A stretch of 64,000 bases of DNA. It comes from Paragorgia papillata. Lineage: Eukaryota > Cnidaria > Anthozoa > Scleralcyonacea > Coralliidae. Shown piece after piece: positions 53,628 through 64,000 of the stretch (its first letter is position 1; each line of letters starts with the position of its first letter). The notes under the pieces were generated by a model. That model was not told the origin of the DNA, did not search any database, and was given only the letters and a program-made list of their open reading frames with translations. The translations under genes were made by a program, and so were the position numbers. The DNA lies in contig JAWNZC010000419.1 in the NCBI GenBank assembly GCA_035771165.1, positions 2,197,501 to 2,261,500 on the forward strand, written 5' to 3'.

Positions 53628-54096
53628 TCAACGTTTGATGTGTTGTTTCCTTCCATCTCAAAAACATCAACTACTAAAGGAGCCAGTTTTTACAACAAAA
53701 ATTCCCAATCAACTACACAAGAAAACGCTAATTTAATCCCACTTCCAAAAACGTTTCTAACTCGCAAAGGTGCTATTGTTCTCTTTGCGTCTCCGAATAA
53801 CATGAACCAGAGTGAAAATGGAGAGTTTGACAAACATTACTGCAATGATTGTGGTTGTCCTGAAACACCAAAAGCAATAAGGAAAGAACAGTCGCAGCAT
53901 TGTGTACAGAGTCCATTGGAAGACAAGGCTTTCTCGCGTCCAAAATCAATGAATTCATTCCACCAGCATTCTGCTGTTGGATGTAGAAAGAACAAAGTTA
54001 GACCAAAGACTGCAGTGTCGGGAATACCATCTGAACCAGAACTACCCAAAGCACATCCAAGGATCACTAGTGCTAAGCCAACTCCACCCACTAGAG
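53628..54096 (+). CDS. KIAA2012: KIAA2012-like exon A
   Basis: Acceptor TTTTTATTAATAG, donor AGAG|GTACCA. The exon enters in phase 0 and leaves in phase 1. An in-frame TAG ends at the acceptor and there is no early Met, so an upstream exon is required. It encodes the LPKTFLTRKGAIVLFA motif and CNDCGC, then a Pro/Lys-rich end. Confidence 0.75.
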
Positions 54097-57000
54097 GTAC
54101 CATACAGTAGATAGTAAAAGACATTTAGTAGAATGGTAGTTTCAGACCTGGCCATAAGAATTTTTGCAGGCGCGCGACGGATCGCGCGCCTCATTAAAGT
54201 GAGGCGCGCGATTAAAAAATACGCTAATAGGGGTCGTAGAGACCAGAAAACAAGTTTTAATAGCATCGGAATTGAAACAAAATCAGCAGTAACTTATGAA
54301 CTGAAACAAAAACGCTTGAAACGAAATGATCGCTTGAATTTGCCGAATCCAGCACTATAGGTTTTGTCCACCGAAAGTATTTAGATCCGTTGTTATTCGA
54401 ATATTTACTCTATACGTCCAACAGGGAACTTTGAAATGATGCCGTGAACAACGAACTTCGCAATCTCGCAAGTTCGCAAGTTCGTTTCGAAGTTCGCAAC
54501 TTGATTGGCTACTACGTAATGAATTTGCGAAGTTCGTCGCCAACTTCGGAAATAACGAACGAACTTTTGTAACTGCAGCTAATTGCATGGTGAAGAATGT
54601 TTGATATATGTTACTGTCGTGGCAATAGAAGCATTCCTTAAAAATATCGTTGCAATATATTCCTCAAGTTGATCAATTCATTTAATGATAATTATTGCTA
54701 ACTTCCTGTTTTGAATTTGATTGGTTTCTGCTTTTTAAACAACCAATAAGAAACAGGATTATTTGCCAAACACCATGCAATCAAATTCAAAAGAGAATTC
54801 AAAACAGGAAGTTGTCAATGAATCTTATGAAATGAATTGTTCAACTTGAGCAATGTATTGCAACAATATTTTAGGAAGTAACGCTTCTATTGCCATGACA
54901 GTAAAGTGTTTATAAACCCAAATATGATATTACTGCATATAGATTCTATTTAATGTGTATAGTTGAATGCCAAAATGAAATTTGTTGTTATATTGAGGTT
55001 TGTATTTCCAAAATGGTAATGAGGATGATGTCTATGTAGGCATAATTTGCATACGCAGTGTTCCGTTACAGCAGAAATATTACCCAATTCACATATTAAT
55101 GGGAATACTTCAATAGTATATTCTGTATTTTATCATTTTTTTCATTAAAATCTTCAAGCGGTTTATCTTAAGAAAAGAAAAACACACACACAAATGCCTA
55201 CATTGACGTCATCCTCATTACCGTTTTGGAAATACAAACCTCAATATAACAACAAATAGAAGTTCAAGTCAGAAAACATTTTGGCATTCAACTATTCACG
55301 TTACATAGAATCCATATCAGTAATATCTTATTTGAGTTTATAGACACTTTAAATTCTTGCGGATGCAATCATGTAAAAATTATTTATTTAACTGAACTTT
55401 CGTCTTACCAATTTTCTAATTAAAAGACGTTTACAAACTAATAATTAAGTCTAAATTAAGTCCATCTTATTTGAAACAACACTTAAAATGATAGAGTAAC
55501 ATCTTTTGCAGTTCTTCGTTTCCTTGCTTCGTTTCTGACTTCTGAGATATTTCAGTTTGATATACAAATTAAACATCTTGACGTCACACTGAAGTACATA
55601 ATGAATTATCGGAGAAGTTTATATATCTTTGCTACTATTATTATTATTAGTAAAATATTAAACCGAGGTCTTGCTGTAATACGCTCAAGACCGAGGTTTA
55701 ATATTTTACCAAGTAGTTTATTATATGGCACTTTTTATTTCAAAATCAATCTTGTATTTCTTGGTCTTCGCTTCCTTTAACTTCGTCAAAACACCGAACT
55801 AGCGTTATTTTCTTCTGTTTCTTTCTCGTCTGGATGCTAGAATTTACTTTTATAATGTTCATCGTCGTCTATTTCATCTATTTTCGCCGTTTTTCGGCAA
55901 TAAAAGTTTCTTATTAGGATTTTTTGTTTGTTTCCAATCGTAGGGCAGTAACAATTTTCATAATGCCCGTGGGCATTACGGAGAAATCTCGCCCCATTAG
56001 TAATAATAATTTGGTTTAATAGCAACAATATATAACTTCTCCGATCGATAACTTATAAATAATAATAACATTTATTTATATCGCGCAATTCAACTTTAAG
56101 GTTTTCAAATGCGCCTTACAATAATATTTGACATGGCCGAGTCGAAGGCATATTAAAGGCGCTCAGGCAGCCGCCATACGACACATATCGGCCCACGAAT
56201 TACAGCTAAGACCTATAGGTGTTGGTTTTGCGGAGGGAGGAAAACTGGAGAACCCGGTGAAAAACCCTCGAAGCACAGGAGGGACCAACTAAACTCTACT
56301 CGCATGAGTCTCAAGCTCGAGAACAGGGTTATTCCCAGACGGTCACCCATCCAAGTACTAACCCCGTCCAATCCGGCTTAACTATTGGTGAGAAGCAGCG
56401 CCCTAACAGCACACGCCAACCGTGTTCCCAAATTATACACATGTGACGTTAAAATGTTTAATTTGCATTTCAAACAACCTGAAGTATTTCAACGACTAAT
56501 CAAGGAAACGAAAAACTGCAAAAGATGTTACTTTGTCATTTTAAGTATATTTGTTCAAATAATTAGACAGACTTAATTTTTGTTTCGTAAGCACTTTCAC
56601 GGTCAACAACCATTGAAAATGCACACAGAAGTGACGTTATAAATTATATAATGTATTTTAGCTTTAGGCAAACTTCCATTTCGAAACTTGTGTTCCGAAT
56701 TTGAGAAAGAACTGGCGCCGAAGTTGGAAACGGTGAATGTTGCACATCCTTGTTCACCAGAGGCTCAGATGTTGGAAAGACACGAAATGAAAACACCAAA
56801 TATTTGTACAACAAATGAACAAGTAAGTGTTGTACTTGTATTTAACTTGTGAAACCTTACAATGGATTAGGATTCCAAACTACTGTTTACAGAATTTTAA
56901 TATTAACTTCTTAAGTGTCTATGATCCTAAATCCTAAAACAAAGGATGTGTAAGGTACGGTTCAACATAAAATCCCAGCTCATTATAGGCGCTTTGAAGT

Positions 57001-58693
57001 TTGCCGAGTTTCCAGACCATATCTCGATTGACTATGTTCTCGTGTCATAGGCACTTTAATTAACAATTATTCGCCGAAGGCGAGGTGAATATCGGTGAAA
57101 ATAACCGAGACGAAGTCGAGGTTATATTCACCGATATGAACTGAGCCTGAGGCGAATAATTGTTTTAGTATAAATACACATTTTCGTACTTTTAGGAACA
57201 ACATTTTCTTTAAAATTGTTAATTTCCTCGTCTGTCGCATTGACAACTTGACTGGCGGCCATTTTGAATAAACGCTGTAGGTGATTATCGAGAATTAATC
57301 CGAAGTAGCTCGACCAATCAGCGCGCGCGATTTTATATAATCACCTGTGTATTTATACTAATGGTTATTATCATGAGTCTTTGATAATTTAATATTTGTA
57401 CATTTTTTAGGTACACTATGATAGAATTACAATACCAAAATCAGATTCAAAAAGTTTTTCAGAACGTAGTCAAGGGATAAGTCGAGCTTCGAGTGCATCA
57501 CGGTATTCCTCCTTGTGGACGGTAGATGACGTATCCCTCAGTCGTTATGACAACGATTTTAACCCACTCACAGACACCGAACAATACTACCATGATTTAA
57601 AGTATCCTGAATCGGCTAGAACCCACAGAGACTCGTTATCAGAAGCATTTGATATGATGATGAGTAGACCTGTGTCGTCTGTACCAAGTTCTATCTGGGA
57701 GAGGTCCAGTGATAATGGTGTGTCTGTTGTTGAACCTGTAATAGATTATAACCTTGGTTTACCAGACGAAATGTCGTCACAATCCTTTCTAGATGTTATA
57801 GGTCGACCTGTTTCGTCAATGCAAGGTTCTGTGTGGGAACCACAAGATGGTGACAAAATTTGTGTACCCACGGAATCTGAAAGAGATGACAACAATAGCT
57901 TACAAGATGGACGGCAATCTAAAATGTCTTTTCAAGCTTTTGTAAATGTTGCTAGTCGACCTGTTTCGTCAAGCGAAAGTTCAGTGCGGGAAACATTAAA
58001 TGAAAATAATGGTACTTATGTACAACCTGCTACAGATAATAACCTAGTTTGCTTAAAAGACGGGCCACTATCGAAAATGTCTTCCCAAGCTTTTACGGAT
58101 GTTGTGAGTCCACCTGTTTTGTCAAGACGAAATTCTGTGGTGAAAACATTTAGTGATAATGATACTTCGTGGGTGGGAAACAAGATGGACAATTTTTCTG
58201 TCGTTGAAGACGGACATATGTCTAAAGCGTCTTCCCAAGTTTGTACATCAAATGCTGTTCCTTCAAGACAAGATTCTGTTTGGGAGAATTCAAGTGATAG
58301 TGGCGAATCCGACTTGAAACCTGGCATTCAGGATTATCCTAGTATAGAAGATGAACAAGTGTCTAGAGGATCCTCTCAAGTTTTTTATAATAAAAACGAT
58401 TTCTACGAAATGGGAAATTTTTCTAGTAATGATTTTGGAACAAGCGGTGTAGGAAAAGCACGTACAGGATCTAAGGATTCTTTAGACTGTTCTAGTAAAA
58501 GAGATTTTCCAGAACTCGACAGTGTATCACGTATTGACAATTGTAGTACATATAGTTGTACTAGAACGACTCGTGTTAGAAGTGCACCATGTTCCACGAA
58601 AAATGGCGCTTCGAGATATTCACAGAAAGTTTCGTCAAGAAAGATATTAAGTGCAGGTGAGATTATTCTTCATCACCATCGTCATCGTCGTCG

Positions 58694-58748
<55 letters not shown>

Positions 58749-58794
58749 TATCATCATCATCATCATCATCATTATCGTCATCGTCATTATCATT

Positions 58795-58833
<39 letters not shown>

Positions 58834-58953
58834 GTCATCATCATCATCATCATCATCATCATCGTTATCGTCATCGTCATTATCATCATCATCATCATCA
58901 TTATCATCATCATCATTATCATCATCATCATCATCATCATCGTTATCGTCATT

Positions 58954-58997
<44 letters not shown>

Positions 58998-59272
58998 TAT
59001 CGTTATCGTCATCGTCATTATCATCATCATCATCATTATTAGTATCATCATTATCATCATCATCATCATCATTATCATCATCATCATTATCGTTATCGTC
59101 ATTATCATCATCATCATCATTATTATTATCATCATTATCATCGTCATCATTATCATCATCATTATCGTTATCGTCGTCGTCATTATCATCATCATCATCA
59201 TTATTATTATCATCATCATTATCATCATCATCGTCATCATTATCATCATGATCATTATGATTATCGTCATCG

Positions 59273-59303
<31 letters not shown>

Positions 59304-59403
59304 TATTATCATCATTATCATTATCGTCATCATCATTATGATTATCATTATCATCATCATCGTCATCATTATATCATCGTGATCATTATGATTATCGTTA
59401 TCG

Positions 59404-59437
<34 letters not shown>

Positions 59438-62400
59438 TATTATTATCATCATCATCATCATCATTATCATCATCGTCGTCATCATGATCATTATGATTAT
59501 GATTATCGTTATCGTCCTCGTCCTCGTCATCATCGTCATCATCGTCATCATCGTCATCATCATCACCATCACCAGTCAGTATCACCATTATCAACGCCAC
59601 CAGCAGCAGTATGATCATCATAAGCATCACCATACTATCATCACCATTCCCACCACTATCATTACCATTAAAATCAATAAATCATCAGTACCATCACCAC
59701 TATCACCATCATCATCACTTGCAGACATAACCCAGTTTCACCTTTTCTACGCCTATTTAGGTCTCCATAAGCCATCACCAACGCAACCTAATAACATGAT
59801 ATCACCAACACCTCCGGCAACTTTATCTGTCCGTATACCAAGTGCAACATCAGTGTACGACAACAACGATGAACAAGAAATAGTTTCTTTAACTGAAGAC
59901 ATTTCTGAACGAGATAACGTTCAGGAGTTAGCACAAGAGGACATTGCAAACCATTTTTCAGCCCATGGCATTTCTGAGCGTGATAATATTCAAGAACTAA
60001 CACAAAAGCACATTACAGACCATTCTTCAACTGAAGACATTTTTGAGCAGGCTAAAACTCAAGAATTAACACAAGAGGGCATTGCAAACCGTTTTTTAAA
60101 TGAAAACAGTTATGAACGTGATAACATTCATGAATTATATAACGAAGGCATTACAAACCATGCTATAACTGAAGACATTTATAAGAGTGATAATATTCCG
60201 CTTAGGTTAAATGAAGATGAAATTGAAAACCGTTTTTTAACTGAGGACATTTCTGAGCGAGGTAATACTCCGCTTGGGTTAAATAAAGATGAGAATGTAA
60301 TTCGTTGTTCAACTGAAGATATTTCCGAGCGAGATAACATTCCTGAATTAACACAAGATGATATTGGAAATCGTTTTTTAAATGAAGACATTTCTGAGCG
60401 CGCTAATATTCTTGACTTACACCAAGAGAACATTGGAAGCCCTGACGATGAACAAGAAACCGTTCAATCCGTTTCTTGTGTTTCTGAAATAATTGTTGAT
60501 ATCGAAGGTGGAGATGGATCAGATGAGATTCTTGAAGACTCTGTAGTTTTTAATGATGACTCAGTTACCAGTCTCTTAACCAACGATCAAGCTGGTCGGA
60601 ATAGTATGTCTAAAGAAACGGATTTGATAGATGGACAAACAGTTGGCAATGATGATCCTGAAGGCGTGACTGAAGAAGGTACAGATCTTAACAACCTCGT
60701 ACCCAGGGCCATTTGTAGGGAACTGGGCCAAGATGGCGAATAAAACAAAATGGCGGGAACAAATGGCCCTGGTGGAGGCTAGCTCAAAATGCGCAGTATA
60801 TTGCGCATTTTATTAACCAGAACTTAGTTCTTTACACAGTAAATATACCTAATTACACCTAATTATTGCATGGTTTAAAATATAATTTCCCGTGCCGTGT
60901 GCAGGAACAACCGACAAGGTCAAAATACAATTTTAAAAAAAAGATACAAAATCAAACCGTCTGATTTACGCCATAAGCTCTTGACCAATCATAGCCTGGC
61001 CTCCACCATTTGTCCCCGCCATCTTGGCCCAGTTCCCTACAAATGGCCCTGGGTACGAGGTTGAGATCTTAGCTGTTTCCCCCAATTTGTTATCGATTTT
61101 ATTTATTATTACTAAACTAAAACTAAACTAATTCTATTTATACTATCAATCATATCTAAAATGTTGGTCCAGTGTTACTACAGGAGGAAACAGGAGGAAA
61201 CTAAAGTAACTTTATTTATACTGGATAATCCTATCAGTTATATCTAAACAGTTTGCCTTAGAAGTCCAGTAAGGATATTTCTCATTCGTCCAGTGTTACT
61301 ACAGGAGGAAAGCAGAGTAAAGTAAACTAAAAGTAGCGTGCTGCGTAGGCAGTGTTGAAACAACAATCGAAATAGAGTAAGGTTAGATATACTGCCGAAA
61401 CAAAGAACGTAGGAATCTAACGTTTCGAGAAAAGGCCCTTCGTCAGAGACAAACGTAAAGAGTGTAAACAAACAACGAGCTTATATTGGCCTTCGCTCGA
61501 AACGTTAGACTCCTACGTTTTCTGTTTCTGCAAATTTAGCAAACTTTGAGGTCGATTTTCTCTTAAAATATTGATCCGTTTGAGAAGCTATATCCAACAC
61601 TCGTCTGTGTTCTTCCTCCGATTTCTAAATACAGCCAAGCGGGTTAAAAAAAACCCGCTTGGCTGTATTTAGAAATCGGTGGAAGAACACTGACTCGTGT
61701 TGGATATATTACATCTAAACTGTTCTCCCGATGATAGAGGTCCAGTAAGGCCATCTCTCATTAGTCCAATGTTACTATAGAAGGAAATCAAATTATTGGG
61801 AGAAAACCAGCAGTGTTTGGTACAGTAAAACTGGAAGCACTCTTCTCACATGCGGCCATAGTAAAATTTTAATATGATAACTGCGTCGAGTTCGGGTCGC
61901 AGAGTTGAAAAAACCGCCTGAACAAAATGGTTTCTGTTTGGAAATTGCGGAATAAAAATGTTAAAAGACGCACTAAAAACACTTGGACAAGTGCGTCCAG
62001 ATTTATAATGCGTCTGTAGTTGAACTGAGAATTAATCTGAGTTTTTCCTAAACATTTTAGGCTCAGAAGAAAAACCAAAGACGCTTGCTCAGCTAAATGA
62101 AACTACTACAGTGTTAAAAACAGATCCGTCTGGAAAACAGGAAGCTAACCAGTTCCAATCAGTCGATAAAAAAATACCTTTAAATTCTAATTCTTTGGAA
62201 CCTGACAAGAAAACGGAGACGGACGAGAAAGCGCAGAAAATCACAAAATCTAAAAGTTCTGTGATTAAAAATGAGAAAATGAAACGCGAAGGGGGAAAGT
62301 TAGATGTACAAGGTGTTGGTAAAGCTGAAACAAAAGACATGGAAGTAAAGGAGAAAGTTGAAATTAATATTCAAAATAAAGTTGATTTGTCAGATCTAAT

Positions 62401-64000
62401 TGAAAAGAAGAACACGGCTAGCAAGAACAAGGTAAGACAACGTGTAATGCGCTGTATAATATAAATGTTTTGTTTTAGCACAAGAATGCACTAAATGTTA
62501 AATAATAATTAATAATATAAGTAATTAATATATGTAATGTAACGTAACGTAATGTATGATCTGATGTGTTGTAATGAGTTGTGTTGTGTTGTGTTGTGTT
62601 GTGTTGTGTTGTGTTGTGTTGTGTTGTGTTGTGTTGTGTTGTGTTGTGTTGTGTTGTGTTGTGATGTGGTGTGGTGTGATGTGATGTGATGTAATGTAGT
62701 GTGATGTGGTGTGAGTTCATGATGTGATGTGCTGTGGTGTGGTGTGATGTCATGTGGTGGGATGTGATGTGATGTGATGTGATGTAATGTACTGTTGTGA
62801 TGTAGTGTGGCGTGATGTGATATGATGTGGTGTGGTGTGATGTGATGTGATGTAATGTGGCGTGATGTGATGGATGTGGTGTGATGTGATGGATGTGGTG
62901 TGATGTGATGGATGTGGTGTGATGTAATGTAATGTAAACGTAATGTAATGTAACGTAATGTAATGTAAATGTAATGTAATGTAATGTAACGTAATATAAT
63001 GTAATGTAATGTAATGTAATGTAATGTAATGTAATGTAATGTAACGTAATATAATGTAATGTAATGTAACGTAATGTAATGTAACGTAATGTAATGTAAT
63101 GTAACGTAATGTAACGTAGTGTAACGTAATGTAACGTAATGTAATGTAACGTAACGTATGATGTGATGTGATGTGATGTGTTCGAGTCAAGTCGTTTAGG
63201 TTAGTGACTCGAGGCAAGTCGTCATTTTTCGTCCTAACTACTTTTTAGAAGTCTTCGACAAAGAAGCCGAGATCTCCAAAACCAAGTCGAAAGAAAGTTG
63301 TTCCTGAGAATGTTGAATCAAACCTTGATGTGATTCCGTCTGTTGATGAAAACTTATTGAAATTTCTTGAGAGCCAAGATGGTACTATTGAACTTACAGA
63401 CGAAGCACTTAATCAGTTCGCACCGGTTGAAAATTTTCAAGAACCAGACCCATTTACAGAACTTGAAGATAAATCTACAAAGAACACAGGTTATGACTAC
63501 TTTACTCTACTCTACTCCACTCCACTCCACTCCACTCCACTCCACTCCACTCCACTCCACACCACTCCACTCCACTCCACTCTACTCTACTCCACTCCAT
63601 TCCACTCCACTTCATTCCACTCCACTCCACTCCACTTCACGTCACTCCACTCCACTCCACGCTACTCCACTCTACTCCACTCCACTCTACTCTACTCTAC
63701 TCTACTCTACTCTACTCTACTCTACTCTACTCTACTCTACTCTACTCCACTCCACTCCACTCCACTCCACTCCACTCCACTCCACTCCACTCCACTCCAC
63801 TCCACTCCACTCCACTCTACAAACTCTTGGACGCTGAGTTGATATCCACATATTTCTTTTCAGGGGCCTATTCACCTTCTAAAGTAAAGAAAGGCTCGAA
63901 GAAAGACGCAGCTCGAAAAAAGAAAGAGAAAATGTTAGAAAAGAATAAAGAAGCTGAGGACCGAAAGAAGATAATGGCGGAAGAGAAAGAGAAACGTGAA
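53628..64000 (+). CDS. KIAA2012: KIAA2012-like repeat-containing coiled-coil protein (continues past window)
   Basis: Exons: 53628-54096, 56662-56822, 57411-58656, 59761-60678, 62061-62431, 63249-63489, 63864-64000+. The phases agree at every join (1,0,1,1,0,1), for about 1180 codons in the window. Exon A holds LPKTFLTRKGAIVLFA. This closely resembles LPKTF-TRKGA in the N-terminus of vertebrate KIAA2012, as I recall it. The last exons are Lys/Glu-rich and enter a long coiled coil (ARKKKEKMLEKNKEAEDRKK), like the DUF4670 region of that family. Between them are two internal repeat families (57411-58656 and 59761-60678). It is probably cytoplasmic or axonemal; no signal or membrane segment is seen. 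The X-box upstream agrees with a ciliary role (inference). Homology should be confirmed by profile search. Confidence 0.6.
54155..54215. repeat. GCGCGC hairpin
   Basis: GGCGCGCGACGGATCGCGCG, then CC, and GAGGCGCGCGATT form overlapping inverted repeats about 60 bp into the intron after exon A. Confidence 0.8.
54611..54903. mobile_element. Fold-back MITE, TTACTGTCGTGGCAATAGAA ends
   Basis: The right end CTTCTATTGCCATGACAGTA is the inverted match. The inner arms ACTTCCTGTTTTGAATTTGA pair with CAAATTCAA...AAAACAGGAAGTT. It lies in the intron after exon A. Confidence 0.82.
54904..55352. mobile_element. Fold-back MITE abutting the previous one
   Basis: The arms TTATATTGAGGTTTGTATTT and AAATACAAACCTCAATATAA are exact. 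The right end CACTTTAA is TTAA-type. A CRE octamer is at 55204-55211. Confidence 0.82.
55655..55720. repeat. Hairpin AAATATTAAACCGAGGTCTT
   Basis: The left AAAATATTAAACCGAGGTCT and the right AGACCGAGGTTTAATATTTT are inverted around TGCTGTAATACGCTCA. The plus-strand sequence continues to 55990 without a gene. Confidence 0.8.
56055..56430 (-). mobile_element. 5S-rRNA-derived SINE copy 6
   Basis: ATTCCCAGACGGTCACCCAT, then CCAAGTACTAACCCCGTCCA, then GGCTTAACTATTGGTGAGAA is the antisense of 5S rRNA. The body GAAAAACCCTCGAAGCACAG is shared. The minus-strand tail reads GATATAAATAAATGTTATTA. Confidence 0.82.
56662..56822 (+). CDS. KIAA2012: KIAA2012-like exon B
   Basis: Acceptor TGTATTTTAG, donor CAA|GTAAGT. 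The exon enters in phase 1 and leaves in phase 0. It encodes LGKLPFRNLCSEFEKELAPK, then LETVNVAHPCSPEAQMLERH and a short end. Confidence 0.78.
57050..57362 (-). mobile_element. Crypton-ORF-start element, copy 2 (inverted)
   Basis: It is the reverse complement of 10085-10370 with high identity, including the ATGGCCGCC start region and AATAATTGTTTTAGTATAAA. It lies antisense in the intron before exon C. Confidence 0.75.
57411..58656 (+). CDS. KIAA2012: KIAA2012-like exon C: ~50-residue repeats
   Basis: Acceptor ACATTTTTTAG, donor GCAG|GTGAGA. The exon enters in phase 0 and leaves in phase 1, 415 codons. After VHYDRITIPKSDSKSFSERS it has about five degenerate repeats with (S/G)RPVSS, SSVWE, D-N, SKMSSQAF. 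It ends in a Ser/Arg-rich stretch. The open frame runs on into a poly-His coding (CAT)n, but the donor lies just before it. Confidence 0.85.
58660..59590. repeat. (CAT)n compound microsatellite
   Basis: About 920 bp of CAT with TAT and CGT variants, arranged in recurring blocks. It begins about 12 bp after the exon C donor. Poly-His, poly-Ile and Met/Asp frames are artefacts. Confidence 0.97.
59761..60678 (+). CDS. KIAA2012: KIAA2012-like exon D: eight ~23-residue repeats
   Basis: Acceptor TACGCCTATTTAG, donor GAAG|GTACAG, phase 1 at both ends, 918 nt. A second in-frame acceptor (CTTGCAG at 59723) would add about 12 codons. Eight units share TEDISERDNIQELTQEGIAN, then RFL. The end is acidic (SDEILEDSVVFNDDSVTSLL). 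Confidence 0.82.
60692..61063. mobile_element. hAT-like MITE with exact 8-bp target duplication
   Basis: AGATCTTA flanks it on both sides (60683-60690 and 61064-61071). The ends CAACCTCGTACCCAGGGCC and its complement are inverted for about 50 bp. It inserted within 15 bp of the exon D donor. Confidence 0.9.
61100..61320 (-). mobile_element. tRNA-derived SINE family S1 fragments
   Basis: It contains CTAAACTAATTCTATTTATA (tail, reversed), GTCCAGTGTTACTACAGGAG twice, and ATCTAAACAGTTTGCC. The promoter half is missing. Confidence 0.65.
61340..61510 (-). repeat. Dispersed repeat with CCTTCGTCAGAG/GGCAGT motifs
   Basis: GCGTAGGCAGTGTTGAAACA, ACTGCCGAAACAAAGAACGT and AACGTTTCGAGAAAAGGCCC match, in reverse, the sequence at 44920-45010. 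Confidence 0.6.
61589..61708. repeat. ~56-bp-arm hairpin
   Basis: The left ATTTCTAAATACAGCCAAGC, then GGGTT, pairs with AACCCGCTTGGCTGTATTTA, then GAAAT. The outer parts TATATCCAACAC and GTGTTGGATATA pair, with a few mismatches between. The loop is about six A residues. Confidence 0.88.
61710..61870 (-). mobile_element. tRNA-derived SINE family S1, copy with body
   Basis: AACTGTTCTCCCGATGATAG, CATCTCTCATTAGTCCAATG and CTGGAAGCACTCTTCTCACA, then TGCGGCC, are the reverse complement of the 25995-26290 body. Confidence 0.7.
62061..62431 (+). CDS. KIAA2012: KIAA2012-like exon E: Lys/Glu-rich
   Basis: Acceptor AAACATTTTAG, donor AAG|GTAAGA. The exon enters in phase 1 and leaves in phase 0. It encodes a highly charged segment (DKKTETDEKAQKITKSKSSV, EVKEKVEINIQNKVDLSDLI). 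Confidence 0.82.
62575..63180. repeat. (TGTTG)n/(TGATG)n/(GTAAT)n pentanucleotide satellite
   Basis: Blocks of GTTGT, GTGAT and GTAAT units with variants lie in the intron before exon F. The HYITLHYI frames on the minus strand are artefacts. Confidence 0.97.
63249..63489 (+). CDS. KIAA2012: KIAA2012-like exon F
   Basis: Acceptor CTTTTTAG, donor ACAG|GTTATG. The exon enters in phase 0 and leaves in phase 1. It encodes KSSTKKPRSPKPSRKKVVPE, then an acidic LLKFLESQDGTIELTDEALN segment. Confidence 0.8.
63505..63825. repeat. (CTCCA)n/(CTCTA)n pentanucleotide satellite
   Basis: About 320 bp of ACTCC/ACTCT units start 15 bp after the exon F donor. The PLHST frames are artefacts. Confidence 0.97.
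63864..64000 (+). CDS. KIAA2012: KIAA2012-like exon G: start of coiled coil (cut by window edge)
   Basis: Acceptor TTTCTTTTCAG, entering phase 1. It encodes AYSPSKVKKGSKKDAARKKK and then an unbroken Lys/Glu helix-former (EKMLEKNKEAEDRKKIMAEE) to the window end. Confidence 0.82.

Larger units (their letters stand above)
55452..56598. mobile_element. MITE-1 family fold-back, copy 5, interrupted twice
   Basis: The left arm AACATCTTTTGCAGTTCTTC and the right arm GAAACGAAAAACTGCAAAAG are family-typical. Between the arms lie a hairpin element (55655-55990) and a 5S SINE (56055-56430). CRE at 55579-55586. Confidence 0.75.

Noticed and set aside
54133..54360. Arg/Lys-rich 75-codon frame after exon A as an exon
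   Set aside because: It starts within a GCGCGC hairpin and lacks an acceptor. Exon A joins exon B in phase without it.
58657..59042. Poly-His extension of exon C
   Set aside because: A good donor (GCAG|GTGAGA) precedes the CAT array, and the next exon fits its phase. The His codons come from the microsatellite.

Overview
This is eukaryotic genomic DNA, AT-rich and intron-rich, most likely from an anthozoan cnidarian (coral, anemone or octocoral). That assignment is an inference from three things: an ApeC (apextrin C-terminal) gene, typical metazoan genes with GT-AG introns, and repeat ends that I associate with cnidarian genomes (for example terminal CAACCTCGTACCCAGGG, and the ACCGAGACGAAGTCGAGG repeat). 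There is no prokaryotic operon, rRNA unit, intact tRNA or CRISPR array.

I could assemble four multi-exon genes and one single-exon gene, with intron phases that agree at nearly every junction. (1) Minus strand, 65-6656 and running off the left edge: a secreted protein with a signal peptide, an acidic linker and an ApeC domain. (2) Minus strand, 14334-24051: a complete 345-residue rhodopsin-class GPCR in four coding exons, with a 7.3 kb first intron. (3) Plus strand, 32973-33704: an unrecognised 243-residue basic protein flanked on both sides by decayed tandem repeats. (4) Plus strand, 46649-50604: a bZIP factor with a CREB3-family basic region and a heptad leucine zipper, ending where the family's membrane anchor would normally start. 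(5) Plus strand, about 52067 to beyond 64000: a large repeat-containing, charged coiled-coil protein that resembles vertebrate KIAA2012. Its putative promoter carries a perfect RFX X-box, which suggests a ciliary gene.

Most of the remaining sequence is repeats. Nearly every large intron carries its own expanded satellite (61-bp unit, AAGTG, GATT, GGGA, TTCC, CAT, TGTTG/GTAAT, CTCCA). Fold-back MITE families with TTAA at their ends are common and often nested. Other dispersed elements are 5S-rRNA-derived SINEs, tRNA-derived SINEs and tandem arrays, two LINE 3' ends that run into microsatellites, two 17-bp minisatellites sharing one 3' flank, and a roughly 128-bp tandem repeat carrying a hammerhead-ribozyme-like core. 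Perfect CRE octamers (TGACGTCA) occur 15 times, mostly inside MITEs.

I see no operon-like cooperation between the genes. The clearest links are that the window encodes a CREB-family factor while its MITEs spread CRE sites, and that gene 5 has a cilium-type promoter.
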